64,000 nt of DNA from Modestobacter excelsi (GCF_005930495.1 NZ_SJEX01000004.1:79459-143458); one strand, 5' to 3'; positions 41,861-51,050 are shown, counted from the stretch's first letter. The notes: a model not told the origin generated them from the sequence alone. Numbers and translations are program-made.

Positions 41861-42988
41861 GTGGAGAAGATCAAGGTGATGGTGGTCGACGACTCCGTCG
41901 TCGTCCGCAAGATCGTCACCGACGTGCTCTCCGAGGACCCGATGATCTCCGTCGTCGGGACGGCGCCGAACGGCCGGCTGGCGGTGGCCAAGCTCGAGCA
42001 ACTCAAGCCCGACCTGGTCACGATGGACATCGAGATGCCGGAGATGAACGGCATCGAGGCGGTCCGCGCCATCCGCCGCGGCGCACCCGGGCGTGAGCCC
42101 AGCCGCGTGCCGATCATCATGTTCAGCACGCTGACCGAGCGCGGCGCCTCGGCGACCCTCGACGCCCTGTCGGCCGGCGCGAACGACTACGTCACCAAGC
42201 CGGCGAACGTCGGCAGCGTCGCCCAGTCGATGGAGAGCGTGCGCCAGCAGCTCACCCCGAAGATCAAGGCGCTCACCGGCCGGCCGCTGACCGGCGGCCC
42301 CACCGCCGCCCCGGCGATGGCGCCGATCGCCGTCCGGCCGCCCGTGCCGCGCACCCGCGCGGTCAAGGAGCCCGCCGTCCTGGTGATCGGCTCGTCGACC
42401 GGTGGACCGGAGGCCCTGACCAAGGTGCTGCCGCTGCTGCCGGCCACCCTGCCGGTGCCGGTGCTGCTGGTGCAGCACATGCCCCCCGTCTTCACCCGCC
42501 AGTTCGCCCAGCGGCTGGACCGGCTCTGCGCGCTGGACGTGGTGGAGGCCGGTGACGGCACCCCGCTGGCGCCCGGCACCGTGCACATCGCCCCCGGTGA
42601 CTTCCACCTGACCATCGGCAGCAGCGGCGCGGCGCGCCGGACGGCGCTGAACCAGGCCCCGCCGGAGAACTTCTGCCGGCCCGCCGTCGACGTGCTGTTC
42701 CGCTCCGCCGTCGCCGCCTACGACGGCGCGGTGCTGGGCGTCGTCCTCACCGGCATGGGCTCCGACGGCCGGGTCGGCGCGGGCCAGATCCGCGAGGCCG
42801 GCGGCAGCGTCATCGCCCAGGACCAGGCCACCTCGGTCGTCTGGGGCATGCCCGGGGCCGTCACCCAGGCGGGTCTCGCGGACGAGGTCGTGCCGCTCGG
42901 CCGGGTCGCCGAGGCCGTCCTGCGACTGCTCCCCGTCCCCCGACCCGCCGCCGCCTTCTCGGCCGCCCGAGCCGGAGGCCTCCGATGA
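41861..42988 (+). CDS. cheB: chemotaxis protein-glutamate methylesterase/deamidase
   Basis: Response regulator plus methylesterase that removes methyl groups from receptors. The 375-residue product has a receiver domain (VMVVDDSVVVRKIV; phospho-Asp56 in VTMDIEMPEMNG; SAGANDYVTKPA). A linker at about 130-175 follows. The catalytic domain carries VIGSSTGGPEAL (Ser), LLVQHMPPVFTRQFAQRLD (His) and VVLTGMGSDGRVGAG (Asp). The frame is open from 41804, but that start overlaps the promoter; the GTG at 41861 begins right before the receiver. CheR starts within its stop codon (ATGA). Confidence 0.96.
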   Translation: MEKIKVMVVDDSVVVRKIVTDVLSEDPMISVVGTAPNGRLAVAKLEQLKPDLVTMDIEMPEMNGIEAVRAIRRGAPGREPSRVPIIMFSTLTERGASATLDALSAGANDYVTKPANVGSVAQSMESVRQQLTPKIKALTGRPLTGGPTAAPAMAPIAVRPPVPRTRAVKEPAVLVIGSSTGGPEALTKVLPLLPATLPVPVLLVQHMPPVFTRQFAQRLDRLCALDVVEAGDGTPLAPGTVHIAPGDFHLTIGSSGAARRTALNQAPPENFCRPAVDVLFRSAVAAYDGAVLGVVLTGMGSDGRVGAGQIREAGGSVIAQDQATSVVWGMPGAVTQAGLADEVVPLGRVAEAVLRLLPVPRPAAAFSAARAGGLR

Positions 42989-43809
42989 CCCTCACCGCCA
43001 CGAGCTTCGACTGGGTGCGCCAGCTGGTGCACCGCGAGAGCGCGATCGTCCTGCAGCCCGGCAAGGAGTACCTGGTCGAGGCACGGCTGCTGCCGATGGC
43101 CCAGCAGCGCGGCCTGTCCGGGGTCAGCGAGCTGGTCGAGTCCGTCCGCAGCCGCCCCGACGCGGCCACCACCCGGCGGATCGTCGAGGCGCTGACCACC
43201 AACGAGACGTCGTGGTTCCGCGACGGCGACCCGTTCACCTCGCTCACCGGCACGGTCCTGCCGCAGCTGGTCGCGGCCCGGCGCCCCGACGAGCGGCTGC
43301 AGATCTGGTCGGCGGCCTGCTCCAGCGGGCAGGAGGCCTACACGGTGGCGATGCTGCTGTCCGACGCGCTGCCCAACGCCGCCACCCGGGTGTCGATCAC
43401 GGCGACCGACCTGTCCCGGCAGATGGTGGAGCGCACCCGCGCCGGCCGGTTCAGCCAGCTCGAGGTCAACCGCGGGCTGCCCGCCTCGATGCTCGTGCGG
43501 CACTTCACCCGGGCGGGCAACGAGTGGGAGATCTCCCCTCCCCTGCGCCGGATGATCACCGCCAGCGAGTGCAACCTCGCCGCACCGCTGCCCCGGCTGG
43601 GCCCGTTCGACGTGGTCTACCTGCGCAACGTGCTCATCTACTTCGACCTGCCCACCAAGCAGGCGATCCTCGGCCGCGTCCGCCAGCTCATGCGCCCCGA
43701 CGGGTGGCTGTTCCTGGGGGCCGCGGAGACGACGCTCGGCGTCGACGAGAACTGGGAGCGGGTCGTCCTCGGCCGCGGCTCCGCGTACCGCCTACGGAAG
43801 GGAGCCTGA
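42985..43809 (+). CDS. cheR: chemotaxis protein methyltransferase
   Basis: S-adenosylmethionine-dependent methylation of receptor glutamates. The 274-residue product has an N-terminal all-helical CheR domain (VRQLVHRESAIVLQPGKEYLVEARLLPMAQQRGL), then TNETSWFRDGDPF, WSAACSSGQEAYTVAMLL (SAM site near residue 110) and FDVVYLRNVLIYFD. Neither MCP in the window ends in a CheR-docking pentapeptide, so binding must use the methylation helices directly. It overlaps cheB by four bases. Confidence 0.95.
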   Translation: MTLTATSFDWVRQLVHRESAIVLQPGKEYLVEARLLPMAQQRGLSGVSELVESVRSRPDAATTRRIVEALTTNETSWFRDGDPFTSLTGTVLPQLVAARRPDERLQIWSAACSSGQEAYTVAMLLSDALPNAATRVSITATDLSRQMVERTRAGRFSQLEVNRGLPASMLVRHFTRAGNEWEISPPLRRMITASECNLAAPLPRLGPFDVVYLRNVLIYFDLPTKQAILGRVRQLMRPDGWLFLGAAETTLGVDENWERVVLGRGSAYRLRKGA

Positions 43810-43810
43810 G

Positions 43811-44194
43811 ATGCGAGCTCTGGTGATCGACGACTCCCGTGCCATGAGGCGCATCGTCGGCACGATCCTCACCGACTTCGGATACGAGGTGCGTGAGGCC
43901 GGCGACGGTCGCCAGGCCCTCGACGTGCTGGAGGAGGGGTGGGACCCCGACCTGTGCTGCATCGACTGGAACATGCCGGTGATGGACGGGCTCCAGTTCG
44001 TCTTCGCCGTCCGGGCCACCCCGGCGTACCGCCAGGTCACGCTGATGATGGTGACCACGGAGAGCGAGACGGGCCAGATCGTCAAGGCGCTGGCCGCCGG
44101 CGCCCACGAGTACCTGATCAAGCCCTTCACGGCCGACGCGCTGCGGGACAAGCTCGCGCTGCTCGGCCTGCTGCCCGAGCAGGTGACCGCGTGA
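43811..44194 (+). CDS. cheY: single-domain response regulator CheY (copy 1)
   Basis: A 127-residue receiver: LVIDDSRAMRRIV with the acidic pair, phospho-Asp52 in CCIDWNMPVMDG, Thr in MMVTTES, and Lys in YLIKPFTADAL. There is no output domain, as in CheY proteins that bind the flagellar switch. It starts one base after cheR and overlaps the following cheX-like gene by four bases (GTGA). Confidence 0.92.
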   Translation: MRALVIDDSRAMRRIVGTILTDFGYEVREAGDGRQALDVLEEGWDPDLCCIDWNMPVMDGLQFVFAVRATPAYRQVTLMMVTTESETGQIVKALAAGAHEYLIKPFTADALRDKLALLGLLPEQVTA

Positions 44195-44688
44195 CCACGG
44201 CCCAGCGGACCCAGCCGATCAGCACCCTGCTGGACCCCGCGACGGTGCAGAGCATCGCCGACGAGGTCTGGCCGTCGCTGGTCGGCGACGGCGAGGCCTT
44301 CGTGCCCGTCCCGGTCGCCCCGCCGGGGGAGGTCGTCAGCGCCTGGGTGGACATCGTCGGTCCGTGGACCGGCTCCGTCGTCCTCACCTGCTCCCCCGCC
44401 ACCGCGCGGGCGCTGACCGAGAACGTCCTGATGACCCGGCCGCCGGTGGTCGTGGACGACGAGGACGTCGCCGACGCGCTGGGCGAGCTCGCCAACGTGC
44501 TCGGCGGCAACATCAAGAGCGTCCTGCCGGGCGAGTCCCGGCTGGGGCTCCCCCGGACCGGCACCGCCCCGCCGCGTGGCCGGCTGGACGACGTCTGTGC
44601 CCTCGCCGGTCAGTGGCGAGGGGACTTCCTGACCATCACCGTGCAGGGCACCGCCCCGCACCCGAGCGGAACTGAGGTGCCGCAGTGA
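44191..44688 (+). CDS. CheX/CheC-like chemotaxis phosphatase (copy 1)
   Basis: A 165-residue protein with the CheX-type motif ALGELANVLGGNIKSVLPG near residues 95-115, in which the Glu and Asn of E-x2-N insert at the CheY active site to speed dephosphorylation. The N-terminus (PATVQSIADEVWPSLVGDGEAFVPV) and C-terminus agree with a CheX-like fold. It is sandwiched between two cheY genes with four-base overlaps on both sides. CheY is the expected substrate, either copy. Confidence 0.85.
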   Translation: MTTAQRTQPISTLLDPATVQSIADEVWPSLVGDGEAFVPVPVAPPGEVVSAWVDIVGPWTGSVVLTCSPATARALTENVLMTRPPVVVDDEDVADALGELANVLGGNIKSVLPGESRLGLPRTGTAPPRGRLDDVCALAGQWRGDFLTITVQGTAPHPSGTEVPQ

Positions 44689-45047
44689 AGATCCTGGTGA
44701 CCGACGACAGCCGTGTCATGCGGCAGATCGTGATCCGCACCCTCCGGCAGGCGGGCTACGACGACCACGACATCATCCAGGCCGAGAACGGCCGGGAGGC
44801 CTTGGAGATGGTCGGCTCCGAGCACCCCGACCTGGTCCTGTCGGACTGGAACATGCCCGAGATGAGCGGGATCGAGTGCCTGGAGGCGCTGCGTGCCTCG
44901 GGGTCGCAGGTGCCCTTCGGCTTCGTGACCTCGGAGGGCTCCCCGGAGATGCGGGCGAAGGCGGCCAACGCCGGAGCCATCTTCCTCATCGCCAAGCCGT
45001 TCAACGAGGACACCTTCAAGGACGCCCTGGACGGGGTGATCGCATGA
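44685..45047 (+). CDS. single-domain response regulator CheY (copy 2)
   Basis: A 120-residue receiver: ILVTDDSRVMRQIVIRTL, phospho-Asp54 in VLSDWNMPEMSG, Thr in FVTSEGSPEMR, and Lys in FLIAKPFNEDTF. It differs clearly from copy 1, so the pair is an old duplication or has separate origins. It overlaps both neighbours by four bases. Confidence 0.9.
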   Translation: MKILVTDDSRVMRQIVIRTLRQAGYDDHDIIQAENGREALEMVGSEHPDLVLSDWNMPEMSGIECLEALRASGSQVPFGFVTSEGSPEMRAKAANAGAIFLIAKPFNEDTFKDALDGVIA

Positions 45048-45529
45048 CCGCCGCCGCGCCGGCCCTGCTGCCCAACCCCAAGGACGTCCGCGACCTGCTG
45101 GAGAACCTCTTCGGCAAGGCCGTCACCGTCGCCCCCGGGGACCCGGTGTCGCTGAACGGCAAGGCGGCCGTGGCCGTCTACGTCGACCCGACGATGGCGA
45201 CCACCGCGCTCTGCCTGCTCGACATCCGGCTGGCCGCCTGGCTCGCCGGGGCGCTGGCCCTGCTCCCCAAGGGCGGGCTGGAGGACGCGATCGACGAGGG
45301 CGAGCTCTACCCGATGCACCTCGAGGCCGTCTACGAGGTGGTGAACATCGCCGCGTCGATGTTCAACGGCGAGGGCATCAACCACTCGAAGCTGTACGAG
45401 CTGTACGCGCCGGGGGAGTCCGTCCCGGGGGACATCGCCGGCCTGGCCGCGGCGTTCAACCGGATCGACCTCACGGTCGACGTGGCCGGGTACGGCTCGG
45501 GCAGCCTGTCGATCGTGCTGGCCCACTAG
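45044..45529 (+). CDS. CheX/CheC-like chemotaxis phosphatase (copy 2)
   Basis: A 161-residue CheC/CheX-superfamily protein: VRDLLENLFGKAVTV, then LEAVYEVVNIAASMFNGEGINHSKL, where EVVN matches the E-x2-N active-site motif. The C-terminus is VDVAGYGSGSLSIVLAH. Only one such motif is evident, as in CheX. It is the last gene of the cheB operon and is followed by a strong terminator. The likely substrate is CheY-phosphate. Confidence 0.8.
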   Translation: MTAAAPALLPNPKDVRDLLENLFGKAVTVAPGDPVSLNGKAAVAVYVDPTMATTALCLLDIRLAAWLAGALALLPKGGLEDAIDEGELYPMHLEAVYEVVNIAASMFNGEGINHSKLYELYAPGESVPGDIAGLAAAFNRIDLTVDVAGYGSGSLSIVLAH

Positions 45530-45547
45530 GCCGCAGCAGCACCCGGG

Positions 45548-45591
45548 ACGGGGGAGCGGGACCGCCTCAGGGCGGCCCTGCTCCCCCGTTT
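45548..45591 (+). terminator. terminator after the cheB operon
   Basis: ACGGGGGAGC (45548-45557) pairs perfectly with GCTCCCCCGT (45580-45589), with further pairing inside and TTT at 45589-45591. Confidence 0.85.
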
Positions 45592-45645
45592 CCGAATCTG
45601 TGCCGTCCTGTGGCCGGGGCTGGTCCACGGGGTCAGGATCACTGC

Positions 45646-47031
45646 ATGGCCACGAGCAGCTCACCCCGGGACGACGGCGGGGCGGACACCGGCACGCCGA
45701 GCCGCCGCCGCGACAGGACGCACCTCCTGTACCTGTCGGTCATCGCCGCCGTCGCGCTCGGCATCGTCGTCGGGCTGGTCTTCCCGGACTTCGCGGTCGG
45801 CCTCAAGTGGCTCGGTGACGCCTTCGTCGCCCTGATCAAGATGCTGATCTCGCCGGTCATCTTCTGCACGATCGTCCTGGGCATCGGCTCGATCCGGAAG
45901 GCCGCCCAGGTCGGCCGGGTCGGTGGCCTGGCGCTCGGCTACTTCATCCTGATGTCCACCTTCGCGCTGACCATCGGGCTGGTCGTGGGGAACCTGCTGC
46001 ACCCCGGCGACGGCCTGCAGCTCACCGACGAGCTGCGCAGCCGGGGAGCCGACCTGGCCACCGAGAGCGAGGGGGAGGGCGGCACCACCGGGTTCATCCT
46101 CGGGCTCATCCCGACCACGCTGGTCTCCGCGCTGACCGAGGGCTCGGTGCTGCAGGCGCTGCTGGTCGCCCTGCTCGTCGGCTTCGCGATCCAGTCGATG
46201 GGCGCGGCGGGGGAGCCTGTCCTGCGCGGCATCGGCCACTTCCAGAAGCTGGTCTTCCGGGTGCTGGCGATGATCATGTGGGTGGCCCCGATCGGCGCCT
46301 TCGGCGCCATCGCCGCCGTCGTCGGCGCCACCGGTGTCGACGCCCTGAAGAGCCTCGCCGTCCTCATGCTCGGCTTCTACGCCACCTGCCTGATCTTCGT
46401 CTTCGGGGTGCTCGGCACCGTCCTGTGGGTCTTCGCCCGGGTCAACGTGTGGAAGCTGCTGAAGTACCTGGCCCGGGAGTTCCTGCTCATCGTCTCGACG
46501 TCGTCCTCGGAGACGGCGCTGCCGCGGCTGATCGCCAAGATGGAGCACGTCGGGGTGTCCAAGCCGGTGGCCGGCATCGTGGTGCCGACCGGCTACTCGT
46601 TCAACCTGGACGGCACGGCGATCTACCTGACGATGGCCTCGCTGTTCATCGCCGAGGCGCTCGGCGACCCGCTGTCGCTGGGGGAGCAGATCGGCCTGCT
46701 GGTCTTCATGATCATCGCCTCGAAGGGCGCGGCCGGGGTGACCGGGGCCGGGCTGGCCACGCTCGCCGGCGGGCTGTCCTCGCACCGCCCCGAGCTGCTC
46801 GACGGCGTGGGCCTGATCGTCGGCATCGACCGGTTCATGTCCGAGGCCCGCGCGGTCACCAACTTCTCCGGCAACGCCATCGCGTGCGTCCTGATCGCCA
46901 ACTGGACCAGGGAGCTGGACCGGGAGCAGCTCGACCAGGTGCTCGCCGGCAACCGGCCGTTCGACGAGGCGACGATGGTCGACGACGAGCACGCGGGGCA
47001 GGCCCCGGCGCCCCAGGTCGACCCCCGGTAG
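45646..47031 (+). CDS. C4-dicarboxylate:cation symporter (DctA/DAACS family)
   Basis: A 461-residue transporter with eight or more hydrophobic helices. Family signatures are LIKMLISPVIFCTIVLGIGSI, the serine-rich loop EFLLIVSTSSSETALPRLIAKME, VVPTGYSFNLDGTAIYLTMASLFIAEALG and NFSGNAIACVLIANW. SFNLDGT is the substrate/sodium-binding motif. Succinate, fumarate and malate are the usual substrates; glutamate or aspartate remains possible. The ATG at 45646 follows CAGGAT by six bases. Its position next to the chemotaxis cluster is probably incidental. Confidence 0.93.
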   Translation: MATSSSPRDDGGADTGTPSRRRDRTHLLYLSVIAAVALGIVVGLVFPDFAVGLKWLGDAFVALIKMLISPVIFCTIVLGIGSIRKAAQVGRVGGLALGYFILMSTFALTIGLVVGNLLHPGDGLQLTDELRSRGADLATESEGEGGTTGFILGLIPTTLVSALTEGSVLQALLVALLVGFAIQSMGAAGEPVLRGIGHFQKLVFRVLAMIMWVAPIGAFGAIAAVVGATGVDALKSLAVLMLGFYATCLIFVFGVLGTVLWVFARVNVWKLLKYLAREFLLIVSTSSSETALPRLIAKMEHVGVSKPVAGIVVPTGYSFNLDGTAIYLTMASLFIAEALGDPLSLGEQIGLLVFMIIASKGAAGVTGAGLATLAGGLSSHRPELLDGVGLIVGIDRFMSEARAVTNFSGNAIACVLIANWTRELDREQLDQVLAGNRPFDEATMVDDEHAGQAPAPQVDPR

Positions 47032-47039
47032 GCGCGGAG

Positions 47040-47072
47040 CCACGGTGCCCCGTGGGCGATGGGGCACAGTGG
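47040..47072 (+). terminator. hairpin after the dicarboxylate transporter
   Basis: CCACGGTGCCCC (47040-47051) and GGGGCACAGTGG (47061-47072) form an 11-pair stem with one mismatch. No T run follows. It abuts the start of the next gene, so it could also affect that gene. Confidence 0.5.
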
Positions 47073-47076
47073 TGCC

Positions 47077-48802
47077 ATGACCGGGGGCGGTGGGGCCGTG
47101 GCGGCCGACGTCCTGATGTCGGCGGTGGAGGGGATGACCCGCCCGCTGTTCGTGCTCGACCCGCAGTGGCGGTTCAGCTACATCAACCCGGCCGGCGCGC
47201 GCCTGCTCGACCGGACCGTCGAGGAGCTCACCGGCGCGGTCGTCTGGGAGGAGTTCCCCGAGGCCGTCGGCAGCCCGTTCGACGACCACTACCGCCGGGT
47301 CGCCGAGACCGGCCTCCCGGCCGGGTTCGAGGCCTGGTTCGACCCGTTGGGCATCTGGTTCCAGGTCGACGCCTTCCGCACCGACGGCGGTGTGGTGGTC
47401 ACCTACGACGACGTCACGGCGCGGCACGAGGTCGAGCGGGCCCGCGAGGAGGCGATCACCGCCCGCGAGGAGGCTGCCGGGGAGGCCCAGGTGGCCGCTG
47501 CCGCCGCCGAGCTCGCCGGGCGGCACCTGATGCTGCTCGGCGACATCAGCCAGGCGATGACCGCGACCTCGGACACCGACGCGGCGGTGCAGCGCCTCGC
47601 CGAGCTGGTGGTCCCGCTGCTGGCCGACTGGTGCCTGGTGAGCGTCGTGGAGAACGGCCGGCGGCGGGGACGTCGGCCGGGCGCACGCCGACCCGGCCAT
47701 GGCCGAGGCGCTGCACCGCTACGCCGACCTCCGCGCGACGACCAACCGGTCGGCCGCGCCGGTGCCCACCGCGCTGCGCGAGGGGCGGCCGGTGGTCATC
47801 CAGGAGCTCACCCCGGAGCAGGTGGTCGCGATGACCACCCCGCAGGCCCGCGACATGCTGGCGCCGCTGCGGCCGACCGCCGTCGCCGCCTTCCCGCTGA
47901 TCGCCCGCGGCGAGCAGTTCGGCGCGTTCACCCTGGTCACCGGCCCGGAGCGGGGTGCCTTCACCGACGCCGAGCTGCGCACCGCCGACATCGCCTCCCG
48001 CCGGGCCGCCCTGGCCCTGGACAACGCCCGGCTGACGACCGCGCAGAGCCGGGTGGCCGAGCGGCTGCAGCGCAGCCTGCTCTCCCCGCCGGTCCAGCCG
48101 GACGACCTCCAGCTGGCCGTGCGCTACCGGCCCGCGGTGCAGGACGTGTCGATCGGCGGTGACTGGTACGACGCGTTCCTGCAGCCCGACGGGTCCACGG
48201 TGCTGGTCATCGGCGACGTGATGGGCCACGACCTCGAGGCCGCGGCGGTCATGGGCCAGCTCAAGACGCTCGTCCGGGCGATCGCCTACGACCGGCAGGA
48301 CGCCCCGGCCGACCTGATCCGCCGGGTCGACCTGGCCGTCGTCGGCCTGGAGGTCGCCACGCTGGCCACCGCGCTGGTGGCCCAGGTCGAGCAGGACGAC
48401 GACGACCGGGTGGCCGGGCTGCGCCGGGTGCGGTGGGCCTCGGCCGGGCACCCGATGCCGATGCTGCTGCAGGCCGACGGCAAGGTCGTGGACCTCGACG
48501 GGCCGGTGGGCCCGCCGCTGGGCATCGGCTGGCCCGGCGAGCGCGCCGACGGGCTCACCGTCGTCCCGGCCGGCAGCACCCTGCTGCTGTTCACCGACGG
48601 GCTCTTCGAGCGCCGCACCGGTGACCTGGACCAGGGCCGGGAACGGCTGCGCGCCGCCGTCCAGGACCTGGCGGCGGAGCCGCTGGAGCAGCTGTGCGAC
48701 GGCCTGCTCGCCGTCCTGCTGGCCGACGGCGCGGAGGACGACGTCGCCCTGCTGGCCGTCCGGGCGCACCCGGTGGGCGCCGAGCGGCCGGCCGTCAGCT
48801 GA
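47077..48802 (+). pseudogene. PAS-GAF-SpoIIE serine phosphatase gene with a one-base frameshift
   Basis: The first part, in one frame, encodes a PAS domain (VEGMTRPLFVLDPQWRFSYINPAGARLL) and the beginning of GAF (MLLGDISQAMTATSDTDAAVQRLAELVVPLLADWCLVSVVENG). After the G4 run at 47666-47669 the homology continues in the next frame: DVGRAHADPAMAEALHRYADL, the rest of GAF, then a SpoIIE/PP2C domain with SIGGDWYDAF, GDVMGHDLEAAAVM, FTDGLFERRTG and EDDVALLAV. Removing one G would give one ~574-residue protein. All catalytic aspartates remain, so sequencing error or recent mutation is more likely than old decay. Paralogous in plan to the LOV phosphatase. Confidence 0.85.
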
Positions 48803-49742
48803 GCGGGGTCCGGGCCGCCGCTGCCCGCACCGCCGCGGTGATCGCCGCGACGCCCAGCTCGGTCCACAGGATCGACCAGTGGTCGGTGTCGGGCACCTCG
48901 ACCGCGGTGACGTGGGCGTCCTCCAGGCCCATCCCGGCCAGCCGCACCTCGTCGTAGAGCCCGGGCACCTCGCCGGCCATGCCGCGCGTCGCCCAGAGCA
49001 GCGTCGCGGGCACCGGGAGGTCGGTCGTCGCCTCCAGCACCGCCTCGTTGCGCAGCATGTCCGCGCCGTCCACCCGCACCGCCTCGTGCACCACCGCGCT
49101 GTGCAGGTCGGGCTCGCTCCCGGTGAGGTCCCGCATCAGGAAGGCCGCCACCGCCGGGTCGCCGACCCACGGGCCGACCGCCGGGTGCTCGCTCCAGAAC
49201 GCGCGCACCGCCGGGAGCTCCGGGAACGAGCGGTCCAGCCGGTCCAGCGAGGAGCCGAGGAACACGGCGAGCATGTCGTCGGTGTCGGCCGCCGGCGGGA
49301 CGGCGAAGGGCAGGCCGCCGTCGACGAGAACCAGCCCGTGCACCAGGTCGCGGGCCGTGCCGGCCGTGGCCAGCGCGGCGACGAAGCCGCCCATCGAGTG
49401 GCCGACCAGCACCGTGGCGTCGGCACCGGCCTCCGCGTCGGCCCCGAAGCGCTCGAGCAGCGCGGTGACGTCGGCCGCGTGCGCGGACAGGCCGTAGGGC
49501 CCGGGCAGCTCCGCGCTGCGCGCCCGGCCGCGCAGGTCCGGGGCGACGACCTCGCACTCGCCGGCCAGCGCCGAGGCCACCTTCGCCCAGACCATCGAGT
49601 TGCCGGTGATGCCGTGCACCAGCACGACCAGCGGGGCGGCCGGGGCGTCGGCGGCCCAGTACAGGGCGGCCAGGTCACCGCCCTCCACCGGGACGCGGAT
49701 CTCCTCGGGCGTGCGGACGTCGGCTGGGGTGCTCACGGCCAC
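48795..49742 (-). CDS. alpha/beta-fold hydrolase
   Basis: A 315-residue alpha/beta hydrolase: PLVVLVHGITGNSMVW (oxyanion hole), CEVVAPDLRGRARSAELPGPYGL, VLVGHSMGGFVAALA (nucleophile Ser near residue 117) and VPDTDHWSILW (catalytic His). A cap region lies near 150-215. The substrate is unknown. The GTG at 49742 is eight bases downstream of the ATPase gene's stop, so cotranscription is possible, but TAGGGC just upstream may give it its own leaderless start. Its end overlaps the phosphatase gene by eight bases. Confidence 0.85.
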   Translation of the reverse strand: MAVSTPADVRTPEEIRVPVEGGDLAALYWAADAPAAPLVVLVHGITGNSMVWAKVASALAGECEVVAPDLRGRARSAELPGPYGLSAHAADVTALLERFGADAEAGADATVLVGHSMGGFVAALATAGTARDLVHGLVLVDGGLPFAVPPAADTDDMLAVFLGSSLDRLDRSFPELPAVRAFWSEHPAVGPWVGDPAVAAFLMRDLTGSEPDLHSAVVHEAVRVDGADMLRNEAVLEATTDLPVPATLLWATRGMAGEVPGLYDEVRLAGMGLEDAHVTAVEVPDTDHWSILWTELGVAAITAAVRAAAARTPLS

Positions 49743-49750
49743 ACCCTGCC

Positions 49751-50941
49751 CTAGTCGGTGGCGTGGCTGAGCAGGTACCGGCCGAAGTGCGGCACGGTGA
49801 AGGCGATCTGACCCCGCTCCGCGGAGTAGACCAGCCCCTTCTTGATCAGCGAGTCACGCGCCGGTGAGAGCGAGGCCGGCTTGCGGCCCAGGGCCACCGC
49901 CACGTCGCTGGTGCCGACCGCGGCACCGGTCGGCCCGCCCAGCTCGGCCATGGCGTGCATGTACTCCCGCTCGGCCGGGGTGGCCCGGTCGTAGCGGGAG
50001 CCGAAGAAGCCCACCGCCAGCTCGGCCTCCGCCGCCGGCGCGGCCATCGCGACGTCGGCGGCGGTGATGGGGGAGGAGGCGGCGACGTCCCAGGTGACCT
50101 TGCCGTAGGCCTGGACGAAGTAGGGGTAGCCGTCGGCGGCCGCGTAGAGCTCGTCGAGGGCGGCGGTGTCGAACTCGACGTCCTCCCGCTCGGCGGGCGC
50201 GAGCAGCGCCCGGTCGGCAGCGGCCCGGTCCAGCCGGTCGATCCGCAGGTAGCGGAAGAGCCGCTCCGAGTAGCTCTTCGAGGCGCTCAGCACGGCCGGC
50301 AGGTGGGGGAGACCCGCGCCGACGACGATGAGCGGCGAGCCCTGCTGGGAGAGCTCGTGGCAGGCGGCGCAGATGGCCGAGACGTCGTCGGGCTGGACGT
50401 CCTGCATCTCGTCGATGAAGAGCGCGACGCCCTTGCCGACGTCGGCGGCGAGCCCGGCCACGTCGCTGAGCAGCTCGACCAGGTCGATCTCCATGTCCCC
50501 GGAGTCCGCCCGGCCGGTGCTGGCCGGGACGTCGATGCCCGGCTGCCAGCGGTCGCGCACCTTGGCGTCGGCCGGGGCCTGGCGCTGGGCGAACGCCTTG
50601 AGCGTGCCCAGGACGGCGTCGGTGGACTCCTGGTCGGGGTGCCGCAGCTCGCGCAGCGCCATGTGCAGGGCGGCCGACAGCGGCCGGCGCAGCGACTGGT
50701 CCGGCCGCGCCTCGATCTTGCCGGTGCCCCAGCCGCGGCTGATCGCCGCGGAGCGCAGCTGGTTGAGCAGCACGGTCTTGCCCACCCCGCGCAGCCCGGT
50801 GAGCACCAGCGAGCGCTCCGGCCGGCCGCGGGCGATCCGCTCCAGGACGACGTCGAAGGCGGAGAGCTCGGTGTCCCGGCCGGCCAGCTCGGGCGGCCGC
50901 TGGCCGGCGCCGGGGGCGTACGGGTTCCGCACGGGGTCCAT
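49751..50941 (-). CDS. AAA-type ATPase with C-terminal winged-helix-like region
   Basis: A 396-residue ATP-binding protein. LVLTGLRGVGKTVLLNQL near residues 45-62 is Walker A, and ALFIDEMQDVQPDD near 172-185 is Walker B. A sensor-like stretch (SPLIVVGAGLPHLPAVLSASKSYSERLFRYLRIDRLDRAAA) follows. The C-terminal part (AALGRKPASLSPARDSLIKKGLVYSAERGQIAFTVPHFGRYL) resembles a winged helix seen in Orc1/STAND-like ATPases. It may be a DNA-binding or signalling ATPase; I cannot assign a pathway. TAGCCT lies seven bases before the ATG. Confidence 0.82.
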   Translation of the reverse strand: MDPVRNPYAPGAGQRPPELAGRDTELSAFDVVLERIARGRPERSLVLTGLRGVGKTVLLNQLRSAAISRGWGTGKIEARPDQSLRRPLSAALHMALRELRHPDQESTDAVLGTLKAFAQRQAPADAKVRDRWQPGIDVPASTGRADSGDMEIDLVELLSDVAGLAADVGKGVALFIDEMQDVQPDDVSAICAACHELSQQGSPLIVVGAGLPHLPAVLSASKSYSERLFRYLRIDRLDRAAADRALLAPAEREDVEFDTAALDELYAAADGYPYFVQAYGKVTWDVAASSPITAADVAMAAPAAEAELAVGFFGSRYDRATPAEREYMHAMAELGGPTGAAVGTSDVAVALGRKPASLSPARDSLIKKGLVYSAERGQIAFTVPHFGRYLLSHATD

Positions 50942-50948
50942 GTCGAGC

Positions 50949-50954
50949 AGGCTA
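50949..50954 (-). promoter_or_regulatory. -10 box of the AAA ATPase gene (TAGCCT)
   Basis: TAGCCT on the minus strand is seven bases before the ATG at 50941, a leaderless arrangement. Confidence 0.55.
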
Positions 50955-51028
50955 TGCGGTCTTCTAGCGTCGGCGATAGACAGGCTTAGACCACGGCATG
51001 GAACGCGCGGTCGACCGTCGTCTTCAGC

Positions 51029-51050
51029 TCTCTAGCGCAGCGGCTAGAGA
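51029..51050. promoter_or_regulatory. 8-bp inverted repeat with CTAG cores
   Basis: TCTCTAGC and GCTAGAGA are perfect inverted copies around a six-base spacer, within the 211-base gap upstream of the AAA ATPase gene. It could be an operator or an RNA hairpin. Confidence 0.5.
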
